DNA from: Streptomyces virginiae
Lineage (GTDB): Bacteria > Actinomycetota > Actinomycetes > Streptomycetales > Streptomycetaceae
Length of the DNA: 52,551 nucleotides
Reading direction: 5' to 3'
NCBI RefSeq assembly: GCF_000720455.1
Contig: NZ_JOAK01000037.1
Span: 1-52,551 of the forward strand
Shown: positions 33,358 through 41,739 of the stretch, in pieces
How the letters are laid out: every line of letters begins with the position of its first letter
Numbering within the stretch: the first letter of the stretch is position 1
Position numbers and translations under genes: made by a program
Notes under the pieces: generated by a model
The model's database searches: none
What the model was told of the DNA's origin: nothing
What the model saw: only the letters and a program-made list of their open reading frames with translations

Positions 33358-33959
33358 ACCGGGTCCCGGAACTGCGCGGCGAGCACCTCCGGCTGCGCGA
33401 ACTGCACGCCGGCGACCACGAGGCCTTCGCCCGGATCCTCACCCACCGTGTCCTCACCCGCTACCTCGGCATCGACCGCATGGATGCCGGGCAGGCCCAC
33501 ACCGCCTTCGCCCAGAGCCTCGCCCAACCCCACACCCACCCGCGCCGCAAGTACACCCTCGCCGTCTGTGCCCCCGACGACGACGCCCTCGTCGGTACCA
33601 TGGGCCTGCTCGTCGAGGAGTACGGCAGCAACGCGATGCTCACCAGCCTCGCCCTGCTCCCCGGCGCCCCCGTACGCGGACACGGCCACGAAGCCGGCCG
33701 CCTGCTGATGGCCTACGGCTTCGGGCACCTGCGCCTGCACCGCATCTGGGCCGGCCACCGCAGCGACCACCACTTCATGCCGCAGGTGATGCACGCCGCG
33801 GGCCTCCGCCCCGAAGCCACCCTCCGCCAGCTGTTCCGCACCCAGGGCTGCTGGCACGACGTCACCACCTACGCCACCGTCGCCCCCGAATGGAAGTCCC
33901 AGGCCACCCCCCGAGAACTCGCCATCCTCGACGGCGCGGCCCACCTCGACCGGGTCTGA
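33354..33959 (+). CDS. GNAT acetyltransferase coupled to the ThiF gene
   Basis: A 201-aa GNAT of the RimJ/RimL kind: ELRGEHLRLRELHAGDHEAFARIL, MGLLVEEYG, GHGHEAGRLLMAYGFGHLRLHRIWAGHRSDHHFMPQVMHAAGLRPE. RimJ/L-type enzymes acetylate protein N-termini or small amines. The start GTG overlaps the ThiF stop (GTGA), so the two products are made together and may act on the same target. Confidence 0.85.
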   Translation: MNRVPELRGEHLRLRELHAGDHEAFARILTHRVLTRYLGIDRMDAGQAHTAFAQSLAQPHTHPRRKYTLAVCAPDDDALVGTMGLLVEEYGSNAMLTSLALLPGAPVRGHGHEAGRLLMAYGFGHLRLHRIWAGHRSDHHFMPQVMHAAGLRPEATLRQLFRTQGCWHDVTTYATVAPEWKSQATPRELAILDGAAHLDRV

Positions 33960-34015
33960 CGCACTTGCCGCGCGGCTCGACGAGGGTCGCCGGCCGCCCT
34001 GACCCGTTCGGCCCC

Positions 34016-34040
34016 CCGACCCGACCCGACCCGACCCGAG
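34016..34040. repeat. CCGAC tandem pentamers
   Basis: Four exact CCGAC units and a fifth ending in G, in the 168-base gap between the convergent GNAT and PPOX-fold genes. No gene is seen in the gap. Confidence 0.8.
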
Positions 34041-34127
34041 CCCACCCGACCTGGACAGCGACGAGTGACGACGGACGGGCCGCTCCGGCGGCCCCGACGG
34101 ATTCCGGTGCGCCGCCGGATCACACCG

Positions 34128-34553
34128 TCACACCTGGCCGAGGTCCGAACTCACCCACCGTGACGGGCGCATGTGGATCACCACCTGCTCGCCGTGGTTC
34201 TTCCACGCGTCGTCGACGTACCCGTCCACCTTGTCGGCCGGCAGGTACCGCGCGGAGATCGACTCCAGCTGCGTGCGCACGGCCGGCTCGACCGAGACGA
34301 CCGGCCCCTCGACCGACACGTAGCGGATCGTCGGCTCCACACGGTCGACCATCAGGCTGAACCGGCCCGCGGAGGCGATCAGTTCGGCCTTGCGGGAATC
34401 CCGCCCGGTCATGATCCAGATGTCGCCGCCGGGGGAGTAGTCGTACCAGATCGGTACCGTCAACGGGGCACGCTCGTCACCCGCGCTCACGGAGAGGGCG
34501 GCGATGTGGGGCTCGGCGAGGAACTGCTCACGCTCGGTCCGGGACAGTGCCAC
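34128..34553 (-). CDS. PPOX-fold flavin/F420-binding protein
   Basis: A 141-aa split-barrel protein of the pyridoxamine 5'-phosphate-oxidase-like family: FLAEPHIAALSVSAGDERAPLTVPIWYDYSPGGDIWIMTG, RKAELIASAGRFSLMVD, RYVSVEGPVV. In actinobacteria such proteins bind FMN, F420 or heme and reduce small molecules. The start GTG lies five bases after AGGAGG, a near-ideal site. Divergent from the rifamycin phosphotransferase gene. Confidence 0.88.
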   Translation of the reverse strand: MALSRTEREQFLAEPHIAALSVSAGDERAPLTVPIWYDYSPGGDIWIMTGRDSRKAELIASAGRFSLMVDRVEPTIRYVSVEGPVVSVEPAVRTQLESISARYLPADKVDGYVDDAWKNHGEQVVIHMRPSRWVSSDLGQV

Positions 34554-34685
34554 GACATCCTCCTACTACCAGGACGGAAAGGCGTACTCCCAGAAAACAC
34601 CGCCCCGACGCCGGATCATTCCCCGAAGCCGACCACCGGGGGGTGGGCGCCTGCCCGGGGTTCTCCGTGGGCCGGAAACGACAAA

Positions 34686-34709
34686 GGCAAGGAGAGCACT
34701 CTCCTTGCC
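34686..34709. promoter_or_regulatory. 24-base perfect inverted repeat upstream of rph
   Basis: Eleven-base arms (GGCAAGGAGAG, CTCTCCTTGCC) around a CA centre. It sits 23 bases upstream of the rifamycin-associated element and just before the AT-rich CAACTTATAGC that may hold the -10 region. It could be an operator for a second regulator or an element shared with the divergent PPOX-fold gene. Confidence 0.5.
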
Positions 34710-34732
34710 ACTCTCAACTTATAGCGCGACAG

Positions 34733-34751
34733 GGGGCTTGCCGCAAGGGCC
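34733..34751 (+). promoter_or_regulatory. Rifamycin-associated element (RAE)-like inverted repeat
   Basis: The core is CTTGC-C-GCAAG inside GGGGCTTGCCGCAAGGGCC, 54 bases before the rph start. It agrees with my memory of the 19-base RAE found upstream of rifamycin-inactivation genes in actinomycetes, with two outer positions unpaired. TTATAG just upstream may be the -10. Expression would then be induced by rifamycins. Confidence 0.8.
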
Positions 34752-34805
34752 CGGGCAGGGCGCAGAATCGTCGACCCGAGCCATGACCGCCTTGGAGGCA
34801 GCGCA

Positions 34806-37436
34806 GTGAACGAGCAGTACGTGTGGGACCTTCACCAGGTGGACGGGACGCAGGTCGCGCTCGTCGGCGGCAAGGGCGCACACCTTGGCGCGCTGTCGCG
34901 CATCGAAGGGGTCCGCGTGCCGGGAGGTTTCTGCGTGACGACGGAGGCCTTCCGGCGGATCATCGAGGAGGCGCCCTCGGTCGGCGATCTGCTCGATCGG
35001 TTGTCGCGCGTGGAAGCGGACGACCGGGAATCGATCCGCACGCTCAGCGCGCGGATCCGCCGGACCATCGAGGAAACCGCGGTCCCGGACGATCTCGCGG
35101 CGGCGATCACCCGCGCACTCGCCCGGTCCGGCGAACGGGCCGCCCACGCCGTGCGCTCCAGCGCGACGGCGGAGGACCTGCCGACTGCCTCCTTCGCCGG
35201 CCAGCAGGACACGTATCTCAACGTCGTGGGCCCGGCGGCCATCCTCCGGCACATCAGCCGGTGCTGGGCCTCGCTGTTCACCGAGCGCGCCGTGACCTAC
35301 CGCCAACGCGGCGGCATCGACCACCGCACCGTCCACATGGCCGTGGTCGTGCAGCAGATGGTCCTCCCGTACGCGTCCGGCATCCTGTTCACCGCCGACC
35401 CCCTCACGGGCGACCGGAAGTCCGCCACCGTGGACGCCGGATTCGGCCTCGGCGAGGCACTGGTCTCCGGCCTGGTCAACCCGGACGTCTTCACCGTGCG
35501 CGACGGTCAGGTCGTTGCCCGGACGATCGCCGCCAAACAGCGCGCCCTGATCGCCCTGCCGGCCGGAGGTACGCAGGAGGTGGCGATCGACGCACAGCGG
35601 CAGGAGCAGCCGGCGCTGACCGATGCGCAGGCCGTACGGCTGGTCGAGCTCGGGCGGCGGATCGAAGCGCACTTCGGCCACCCCCAGGACATCGAATGGT
35701 GCCTGGTGGACGACGGCTTCCGGATCGTGCAGAGCCGGCCGATCACGACGCTGTTCCCCGTCCCGGAGCGCGCCGACCCGGACAACCACGTCTACGTCTC
35801 CGTCGGCCACGGGCAGATGATGACCGACCCGATGAAGCCGCTGGGGTACTCCATGTGGCAGCTGACGGCCATGGTGGCGATGCACGAGGCCGGCGGGCGG
35901 CTGTTCGTGGACGTCACCCCGCGCCTGGCCTCGCCCGCGAGCCGCGCCGCCCTCCTGGACGCCCTCGGGAAGGGCGATCCGCTGGTCCGGGACGCTCTGC
36001 AGACCGTCCTCGACCGCGGGGACTTCGTTCCCTCGCTCCCCGACCCGGGCGCCGGCGGGCAGCCGGCCGGCGGGCCGCCGCCCGGCGGGGTCCGGGGCGG
36101 CGGGGCGCCCGACCCGATCGAGACCGATCCGGCCGTCGTCGCCGACCTGATCGAGCGCAGCCGGGTCTCCCTCGCCGCCCTGGAGCGCGACATCCGGACA
36201 AAGAGCGGACCGGCGCTGTTCGACTTCCTTCTGGAGGCCTTCGAGGAGCACAAGCGCATCCTCAGCGATCCGCTGAGCATCCAGGCGATCATGGCGGGCA
36301 TGGAGGCCACGTGGTGGCTCAACGACAAGCTGGGGGAGTGGCTGGGAGAGAAGAACCCGGCCGACACGCTGACGCTGTCCGCCCCCGGCAACGTCACCTC
36401 GGAGATGGGGCTGGCCCTGCTCGACGTCGCGGACGTCATCCGCCCCTTTCCCGAGGTGGTGGCGTTCCTGCGGGGCGTGCGGGACGACGGCTTCCTGGAC
36501 GAGCTGGCGAAGCTCGCCGGCGGGCCCGAGGCGCGTGACGCCATCGAGGCCTACCTCGACCGGTACGGCATGCGCTGCGTCGGCGAGATCGACATCACCA
36601 GGCCGCGCTGGCGCGAACACCCCAGCGCCCTGGTGCCCGTGATCCTCGACCACGTGCGCAACTTCGAGCCGGGCGCCGCCGGGCGGCGCTTCGAGCTGGG
36701 GCGGCAGAAGGCCCGGCAGAAGGAACAGGACGTGCTGTCCCGCCTGCGCGCCCTGCCGGACGGGGACCGGAAGGCCGACGAGACCAAGCAGATGATCGAC
36801 CGGGTCCGCACCTTCATCGGGTACCGGGAGTACCCGAAGTACGGCATCATCAGCCGCTACTCCGTCTACAAGCAGGCCCTGACGGCGGAGGCCGAACGCC
36901 TCGTGCGGGCGGGTGCGCTCGCCGAGCGGGAGGACGCCTTCTACCTCACTTTCCGGGAACTCCACTCGGTCGTGCGCTCGAACCGGCCGGCCGACGCGCG
37001 GCTCGTCCAGCAGCGCAAGGAGGCGTTCCGGGCGCACCACGCGCTCACCCCGCCCCGGGTCCTCACCTCGGACGGCGAGGCCCTCACCGGGGCGTACCGC
37101 CGGGACGACGTACCGGCCGGCGCGCTGGCCGGCGTACCGGTCTCGGCCGGGACCGTCGAGGGCCGGGCCCGCGTCGTCCTCGACATGGCGGATGCCGATC
37201 TCGAAGCGGGTGACATCCTGGTCACGGCCTTCACCGACCCCAGCTGGTCGCCGCTGTTCGTCGGGATCGCGGGCCTGGTGACCGAGGTGGGGGGCCTGAT
37301 GACGCACGGCGCGGTCATCGCCCGGGAGTACGGCCTGCCGGCCGTCGTCGGCGTGGAGCGGGCCACCCGGCTGATCCGGGACGGTCAGCGGATCCGCGTG
37401 CACGGCGCCGACGGGTACGTCGAGATCCTTTCCTGA
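34806..37436 (+). CDS. rph: Rifamycin-inactivating phosphotransferase
   Basis: An 876-aa enzyme that phosphorylates rifamycins at the C21 hydroxyl using ATP. The N-terminal ATP-grasp domain begins VWDLHQVDGTQVALVGGKGAHLGALSRIEGVRVP and includes HAVRSSATAEDLPTASFAGQQDTYLN. The middle domain binds the drug. The C-terminal swivelling domain holds His834 in GLMTHGAVIAREYGLPAVVGV, the phosphate carrier. Length matches the family; a Gly/Pro-rich insert lies near residues 415-438. The GTG start follows GGAGG by seven bases. The RAE-like repeat upstream strengthens the call. Confidence 0.96.
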   Translation: MNEQYVWDLHQVDGTQVALVGGKGAHLGALSRIEGVRVPGGFCVTTEAFRRIIEEAPSVGDLLDRLSRVEADDRESIRTLSARIRRTIEETAVPDDLAAAITRALARSGERAAHAVRSSATAEDLPTASFAGQQDTYLNVVGPAAILRHISRCWASLFTERAVTYRQRGGIDHRTVHMAVVVQQMVLPYASGILFTADPLTGDRKSATVDAGFGLGEALVSGLVNPDVFTVRDGQVVARTIAAKQRALIALPAGGTQEVAIDAQRQEQPALTDAQAVRLVELGRRIEAHFGHPQDIEWCLVDDGFRIVQSRPITTLFPVPERADPDNHVYVSVGHGQMMTDPMKPLGYSMWQLTAMVAMHEAGGRLFVDVTPRLASPASRAALLDALGKGDPLVRDALQTVLDRGDFVPSLPDPGAGGQPAGGPPPGGVRGGGAPDPIETDPAVVADLIERSRVSLAALERDIRTKSGPALFDFLLEAFEEHKRILSDPLSIQAIMAGMEATWWLNDKLGEWLGEKNPADTLTLSAPGNVTSEMGLALLDVADVIRPFPEVVAFLRGVRDDGFLDELAKLAGGPEARDAIEAYLDRYGMRCVGEIDITRPRWREHPSALVPVILDHVRNFEPGAAGRRFELGRQKARQKEQDVLSRLRALPDGDRKADETKQMIDRVRTFIGYREYPKYGIISRYSVYKQALTAEAERLVRAGALAEREDAFYLTFRELHSVVRSNRPADARLVQQRKEAFRAHHALTPPRVLTSDGEALTGAYRRDDVPAGALAGVPVSAGTVEGRARVVLDMADADLEAGDILVTAFTDPSWSPLFVGIAGLVTEVGGLMTHGAVIAREYGLPAVVGVERATRLIRDGQRIRVHGADGYVEILS

Positions 37437-37499
37437 CCGAAGGACGGCCGGCTCTGCGCGGGCAACGCCACCCGCATCCGATCCGGCACGCCCGCACCC

Positions 37500-37541
37500 C
37501 CGGAGGGCGGCCCTCCCCACCCGGAGAGAGCCGCCCTCCGG
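37500..37541. terminator. Terminator hairpin between rph and the GPP34 gene
   Basis: A perfect 12-bp stem (CCGGAGGGCGGC with GCCGCCCTCCGG) and an 18-base loop, between convergent genes, 63 bases after the rph stop and 24 from the GPP34 stop. Probably bidirectional. Confidence 0.75.
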
Positions 37542-37565
37542 CCGGCCTGCACGGCAAGAGACCCC

Positions 37566-38174
37566 CTAGGGGACCCGCCACACATTGGCGAAGGCCGCGT
37601 TCTCGATGGAACGCCGCTGGCGTACGGCCTCCAGTTCCATCACCGCGTTGTTGACCGCGGCCAGCACGGTCGCCACCGCTTCGCCGCCCGAGGCGGCATC
37701 GTCCTGGGGGCCTTCACCACGGCGGATGCCGACGGCCGCGGCGAGGGCACCGAGGACGGGCTCGTCCTCCTGCCAGCGGCTCTGCGCCGAACGCCGGGCG
37801 GGCGTGTCGACCAGCTCCATGCGCTCGGCCCCGAAGCTCAGGCGGCCGCGCCGCGCACGCGTCAGCAGACCGTCCTCCTCGAACGCCGTCTGGTAGGCCG
37901 CCGCGAGGTCGCGGCCCCTGCGCCACAGCCAGTCCTCGACGTTCTCGTACGGCGCCTCCCGAACGAGGGCCGACGCCGCGGCGTCGAGCAGCCGGTCGTC
38001 CAGGTCCGACTGGGGGCCCGGCACGATGAGCTCCTCGTCCAGGCCGACGGCCTCGGCACCGAGGAGGTCGACCAGTTCGGCGCCCGCGAGGGACAAGGAC
38101 AGATCGCCCTGCCCCACTGAGCGCTCCGGCTCGGCATCCAAGGCAATGGTGAACAGGTCTCTTGCCGTGGTCAT
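37566..38174 (-). CDS. GPP34 (GOLPH3-like) family protein
   Basis: A 202-aa protein that fits the bacterial GPP34 family: TARDLFTIALD at the start, LSLAGAELVDLLGAEAVGLDEELIVPG, DDRLLDAAASAL, EDWLWRRGRDL and a C-terminal LGALAAAVGIRR. Eukaryotic GOLPH3 binds PI4P on Golgi membranes; the role of the many Streptomyces paralogues is unknown. GAGGGAG precedes the ATG at 38174. Convergent with rph, separated by a hairpin. Confidence 0.8.
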   Translation of the reverse strand: MTTARDLFTIALDAEPERSVGQGDLSLSLAGAELVDLLGAEAVGLDEELIVPGPQSDLDDRLLDAAASALVREAPYENVEDWLWRRGRDLAAAYQTAFEEDGLLTRARRGRLSFGAERMELVDTPARRSAQSRWQEDEPVLGALAAAVGIRRGEGPQDDAASGGEAVATVLAAVNNAVMELEAVRQRRSIENAAFANVWRVP

Positions 38175-38489
38175 GTACGGCTCCCTCGTCGTCGTCGCCC
38201 GCACCCGAACCCGCGCCCCGTGGCGCGAGGCGGGCCGAGCGGCAAGTATCACTCAACCGCCGCTCCGTCCCCTTCCACCACCACGTCCCGGCCCGGGCGG
38301 ATCGCCCGGGAGCCGGGCGGTGGTTCCAGCGGCCCACCGCCTCCCGCCCGCCGAAGACGAGACGGGGGAAGGCGAGGCGCCGGACGGGCCGGTTTCGGCC
38401 TTGAGTTCGACCGGAGCGCGGCGGCGCTGTGCCATCGGGCAGGATCGAGACCGCCAAACGGATGTTGAACGAGACGGGGACCATGACGC
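38175..38489. other. Divergent gap with a strong hairpin, no gene seen
   Basis: 315 bases between the GPP34 gene and a small membrane protein. The one clear element is a hairpin at 38287-38317: CCCGGCCCGGGCG faces CGCCCGGGAGCCGGG across a three-base loop with one bulged base. Frames through it look codon-like, but I recognise no protein. Confidence 0.5.
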
Positions 38490-38810
38490 ATGACCCAGAC
38501 CCGCCCCCCGGGCGCCGCTCACCGGACGGCCGCTGTCCTCTATGCCATCCTCCTGACCCTGGGCCACCTGGCGGCCGCCTACCTCCTCCTGCTCGCCTAC
38601 GCCGCGGAACCGGCCGGTCCCTGGGACGGCGAGAGCGTCGCCCACTCCCGTTTCGCAGCCGGCCTGGCCCTCGCCCTCGCCACCCTGACGGCACTCCTCA
38701 CGTGGTTGTCCGTGAAAGCCGATTGGCTGCGCAGACGGTGGTTCACCCTGCCGGCGCTGGCGGCCCTTGCCGCAGCCCTGCACCTGACCCTCCTGACCCC
38801 CGAACTCTGA
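38490..38810 (+). CDS. Small integral membrane protein
   Basis: A 106-aa protein with three hydrophobic segments (AAVLYAILLTLGHLAAAYLLL, FAAGLALALATLTALLTWL, FTLPALAALAAALHLTLL) and short charged loops. No family is recognised. GGGGACC lies before the ATG. The C-terminus ends in LLTPEL. Confidence 0.65.
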   Translation: MTQTRPPGAAHRTAAVLYAILLTLGHLAAAYLLLLAYAAEPAGPWDGESVAHSRFAAGLALALATLTALLTWLSVKADWLRRRWFTLPALAALAAALHLTLLTPEL

Positions 38811-39020
38811 GGCCCCACCGGCCGGCTCCCGGGTGTCCTTCCCGGGCCGCGTGCGCCTGAGCCGATCTGCCCCGTGCAGTACGTGAGCGGACCCCGGCTC
38901 CCGCCCCACGCGTGAAGGGCAAGGCGCCTGCACCCGTACCTGCCCCTGCGGGCATGCCGCCGAGCAGGGCGGGGCGGCGACACTCGACGTTCCCAGTCCA
39001 TGTCGCAGAGGGGACGCCGC

Positions 39021-40364
39021 ATGCGGGCGCAGCACACCGGTGACGAGCAGCGCAAAGGCCCGCAGCGCCCGGGAGCCGTGCAGGCCGCGCGACAGCCCCG
39101 GTCCGGCGGTGCGGCGACCGCGGAGTCGATGCTGCAACTCCAGCGCCTCGCGGGGAACGCGGCGGTGTCCCGCATCATCGAGACACAGCGGCACCCGCAC
39201 ACCGCGGACTGCGGCCACACGCCCCCCGTCCAGGACGCGGCACCGCCCTCGGGTCCCGCCCCCGCCGTCCAGCGCATGGAGCAGGAGGAACTGCACCAGC
39301 ACCCCCCGGGCCCCGCGCTGCGCGTGCGCGGTCCCCGCAACTCCCGCGCGCGCGACCGCACACCGCACGCGCTGACGGCGCAGGAATGGCAGGGCCTGCC
39401 GCAGCCCACCCGGGACGCCGCCAACAAGCGGCGCGTGGCCGTCGACGCGGACCCGCAGACGCTCCAGGAGACCGACCAGCTGCTGCACTACAACCTGGGC
39501 AACCTCCGCAGGCTCGCGCCGGACGTTCCCCAGACGGCCGGACGCAACGAGGTACTGGAGGGCATCGGCCGCGCCGACCCGCAGACCCGCGGCCACTGGG
39601 ACCGCCAGGACGCACGCGACGCGCAGCTCGGCCGTGACGCCCGAGCCACCCGCGACGCGTACACGGAGACCCCCGAGGACCGGCAGCAGCGCCACCGGAG
39701 CGTGGAGGACGCCCTCGCCGGCGCCGGCTCCCAGGACGCGATGGGCGACCTGCGCGCACTGCTGGAGCAGTTCGACGGCGTGGCCATCGGCGGCACCCAC
39801 TCCGGTGCACGCATCTGGCAGTTCCTGTGCACGCACATGGAGGAGATCCAGGCCGCCGGTGTGAACACCCTCTACCTGGAAAGCATCCGCGACGACGGCT
39901 ACCAGTCGCACGTCGACGAATTCCTCGCGAGCGGGACCATGAGCGACGAGCTGCAGGCGTTCGTCACCCGCTACGACAGCAACATGAACCTGGGCGCGAC
40001 GGGACTCGGAGCGGTACTGGAGGCAGCCCGCAGGCACAGCGTCCGCGTGAAGGGCCTCGACGGCCGTCCGGCCCGCCGCCCCACGATGTCGGCGACCGCC
40101 CTCTACCAGCGCGTCGCCGCCATGAACACCTACGCCACCCAGGCCGTCGCCAACGACCGGCGCCGCCCGTCGGCGACCGGCGGCTACCTCATGGAACTGG
40201 GCAGCGCCCACACCGGCATGTACGGCGGCCCGCCCCAGAACGCGTCGGTGCACGGGACGGAGTTCCGGGCGGGCGAGGGCTTCCCCGGCGTGGACGACCT
40301 GCTGGGCATCCCGGCGGTCGGCTACCAGGACGACGACCGCTTCCGCCGCCTGCCCAACGCCTGA
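39021..40364 (+). CDS. Candidate eCIS-type effector with Tiki/EreA-like domain
   Basis: A 447-aa protein in two parts. Residues 37-54, MLQLQRLAGNAAVSRIIE, match the leader seen on proteins linked to extracellular contractile injection systems and DUF4157 in Streptomyces. A long polar linker rich in Arg, Gln and Pro follows. Residues ~250-447 look like the Tiki/TraB/EreA/ChaN superfamily, with spaced polar residues His260 (GGTHS), Glu287 (LYLES), Asp347 (KGLDG) and His397 (SAHTG). That fold includes metal-dependent hydrolases and toxin domains. No signal peptide. GAGGGG precedes the ATG at 39021; ATG at 39000 is less likely. No eCIS structural gene lies in the window, so loading is an inference. 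Confidence 0.72.
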   Translation: MRAQHTGDEQRKGPQRPGAVQAARQPRSGGAATAESMLQLQRLAGNAAVSRIIETQRHPHTADCGHTPPVQDAAPPSGPAPAVQRMEQEELHQHPPGPALRVRGPRNSRARDRTPHALTAQEWQGLPQPTRDAANKRRVAVDADPQTLQETDQLLHYNLGNLRRLAPDVPQTAGRNEVLEGIGRADPQTRGHWDRQDARDAQLGRDARATRDAYTETPEDRQQRHRSVEDALAGAGSQDAMGDLRALLEQFDGVAIGGTHSGARIWQFLCTHMEEIQAAGVNTLYLESIRDDGYQSHVDEFLASGTMSDELQAFVTRYDSNMNLGATGLGAVLEAARRHSVRVKGLDGRPARRPTMSATALYQRVAAMNTYATQAVANDRRRPSATGGYLMELGSAHTGMYGGPPQNASVHGTEFRAGEGFPGVDDLLGIPAVGYQDDDRFRRLPNA

Positions 40365-40408
40365 CGGCCACCACGCCGCCCCGCGCCCGGTGCGGGCGGC
40401 GGGAGGGG

Positions 40409-40708
40409 TCAGGTCAGGCTCCAGGACCAGGTGCCGTCGGCGGTGACGAGGCAGGCGAGGACCAGCACGTCGGTGATGCCCAGGGCGATGGCCAGGCGGG
40501 CGCGGCCTGGGCGGGTGGTGCGGCGGTAGAGGGCGAGGGCGCCGAGGACCACGGCGACGGGACCGAGCAGCAGGTTCATCACGAGCAGCCCCACCAGACC
40601 GAGCACGAACGCGGTGACGGCCATCGCGTCGGCGTCGCGAGTGCGCGTGCGGGTACGGGTGCGGGAACGGGGCCCCGTACCGGTACGGGGCTCGGTGCGC
40701 GGGCTCAT
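40409..40708 (-). CDS. DUF4190-like small membrane protein
   Basis: A 99-aa protein. A basic Arg-Thr repeat tail (RTRTRTRTR) leads to two membrane helices, MAVTAFVLGLVGLLVMNLLLGPVAVVLGALALYRR and LAIALGITDVLVLACLV, the DUF4190 pattern. The start overlaps the upstream stop (ATGA). Role unknown. Confidence 0.75.
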   Translation of the reverse strand: MSPRTEPRTGTGPRSRTRTRTRTRDADAMAVTAFVLGLVGLLVMNLLLGPVAVVLGALALYRRTTRPGRARLAIALGITDVLVLACLVTADGTWSWSLT

Positions 40709-40896
40709 CGCAGCCCCCCACGCTCGTGGTGGGGGAGTGCGCTCCGACGCCGGCCGGACAGCCGTTCGCGGGCGGCGAAGAGGGCGAGCCACACGGCGAT
40801 GGCGAGACCGACGGCCGCGCCGACGGGTACGGGGAGGTGGACCACGGCGCCGAGGATGACGCCGAGCACCAGGAGTGCGCCTACGAGGAAGAGCAC
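40705..40896 (-). CDS. Small two-helix membrane protein
   Basis: A 63-aa protein with two hydrophobic helices (LFLVGALLVLGVILGAVVHL, GAAVGLAIAVWLALFA) and a basic C-terminus. Its stop overlaps the start of the DUF4190-like gene (ATGA), and AAGGAAGGAC precedes its ATG. The TetR gene diverges from it 99 bases away and probably regulates the pair. Confidence 0.72.
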   Translation of the reverse strand: MLFLVGALLVLGVILGAVVHLPVPVGAAVGLAIAVWLALFAARERLSGRRRSALPHHERGGLR

Positions 40897-40995
40897 GAGA
40901 GGTCCTTCCTTTCGGGTAACAGTTGTTCACTGACTACCCGGTTCAGTCCGAGTCATGCTGGCGGCGCACGAGTGTGACGCGGTTGACTGCGCGTC

Positions 40996-41619
40996 ATGAG
41001 TCCGTCCACCGGGGTCCGCGAGACCCAGCGCCGCCGCACCCGCCGCGCCCTGCTCGACGCGGCCCTGTCGCTGTTGGAGGAGCGCAGCCTGGGCAGTCTC
41101 GGACTCCGGGAGGTGACCCGGGCCGCGGGAGTCGCTCCCACCGCCTTCTACCGGCACTTCCGGGACATGGGTGAGCTCGGGACGGCGCTGGTCGAGGAAG
41201 CACTGGCCAGTCTCCACACGACGGTGCGGGACGTCCTCGCCGCCACCGGCGACTCCGAGCGGCGCGGCGAGGCCGCGGTGCGCCTCGTCGCCGAGCTGGT
41301 CCGCACCCGGCCCGCGCACGTCCGTTTCCTGGTCCGCGAGCGCCACGGCGGGGTCGCGGCGGTGCGCGAGGCCATCGCGGACCAGCTGGACGTGTTCGCC
41401 GAGGAGACCGGAGCCGCCCTCGCGGCCGACCCGGTGAGCGCGGGCTGGGCCGGGCAGGACGTGACGATGCTGTCGCGGCTCCTGGTTGACCACATGTTCA
41501 TGACGGCCTCGGCGTTCCTCGCCGCCACCCTGCGCGGCGAGGACTGGACGGCCGCCACCCGTACGGCCCTCGGCCAGCTCCGCCTCATCCACCTCGGGCG
41601 CGTGCACTGGCCGGGGTGA
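40996..41619 (+). CDS. TetR-family regulator
   Basis: A 207-aa repressor: TRRALLDAALSLLEERSLGSLGLREVTRAAGVAPTAFYRHFRDMGELG is a clear TetR helix-turn-helix, and the C-terminal half is a helical ligand domain of the FadR/FasR-like kind. It is divergent from the two small membrane genes. The 99-base gap holds ACTGA...TCAGT arms that may form its operator. The ligand is unknown. Confidence 0.92.
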   Translation: MSPSTGVRETQRRRTRRALLDAALSLLEERSLGSLGLREVTRAAGVAPTAFYRHFRDMGELGTALVEEALASLHTTVRDVLAATGDSERRGEAAVRLVAELVRTRPAHVRFLVRERHGGVAAVREAIADQLDVFAEETGAALAADPVSAGWAGQDVTMLSRLLVDHMFMTASAFLAATLRGEDWTAATRTALGQLRLIHLGRVHWPG

Positions 41620-41661
41620 GCCGGACCTCAACCGCCCGTCTCCCGTACCGGCTTCTGCTGT

Positions 41662-41703
41662 GGCTGTGGCTGTGGCTGCGGCTTCGGCTTCGGCTTTGGC
41701 TTC
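41662..41703. repeat. GGCTNY tandem hexamers
   Basis: Seven consecutive hexamers starting GGCT, as two GGCTGT, one GGCTGC and then GGCTTC/GGCTTT units. They lie between the convergent TetR and aldo/keto reductase genes. No gene is seen in this 120-base gap. Confidence 0.8.
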
Positions 41704-41739
41704 GGCGCCCGCCGCCCCGGCCGGGGGCCGTGCCCCGCC

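Noticed and set aside
34806..37436. Phosphoenolpyruvate synthase
   Set aside because: It shares ATP-grasp and His-domain parts with PEP synthase, but the order, the middle drug-binding part and the RAE-like element fit rifamycin phosphotransferase.
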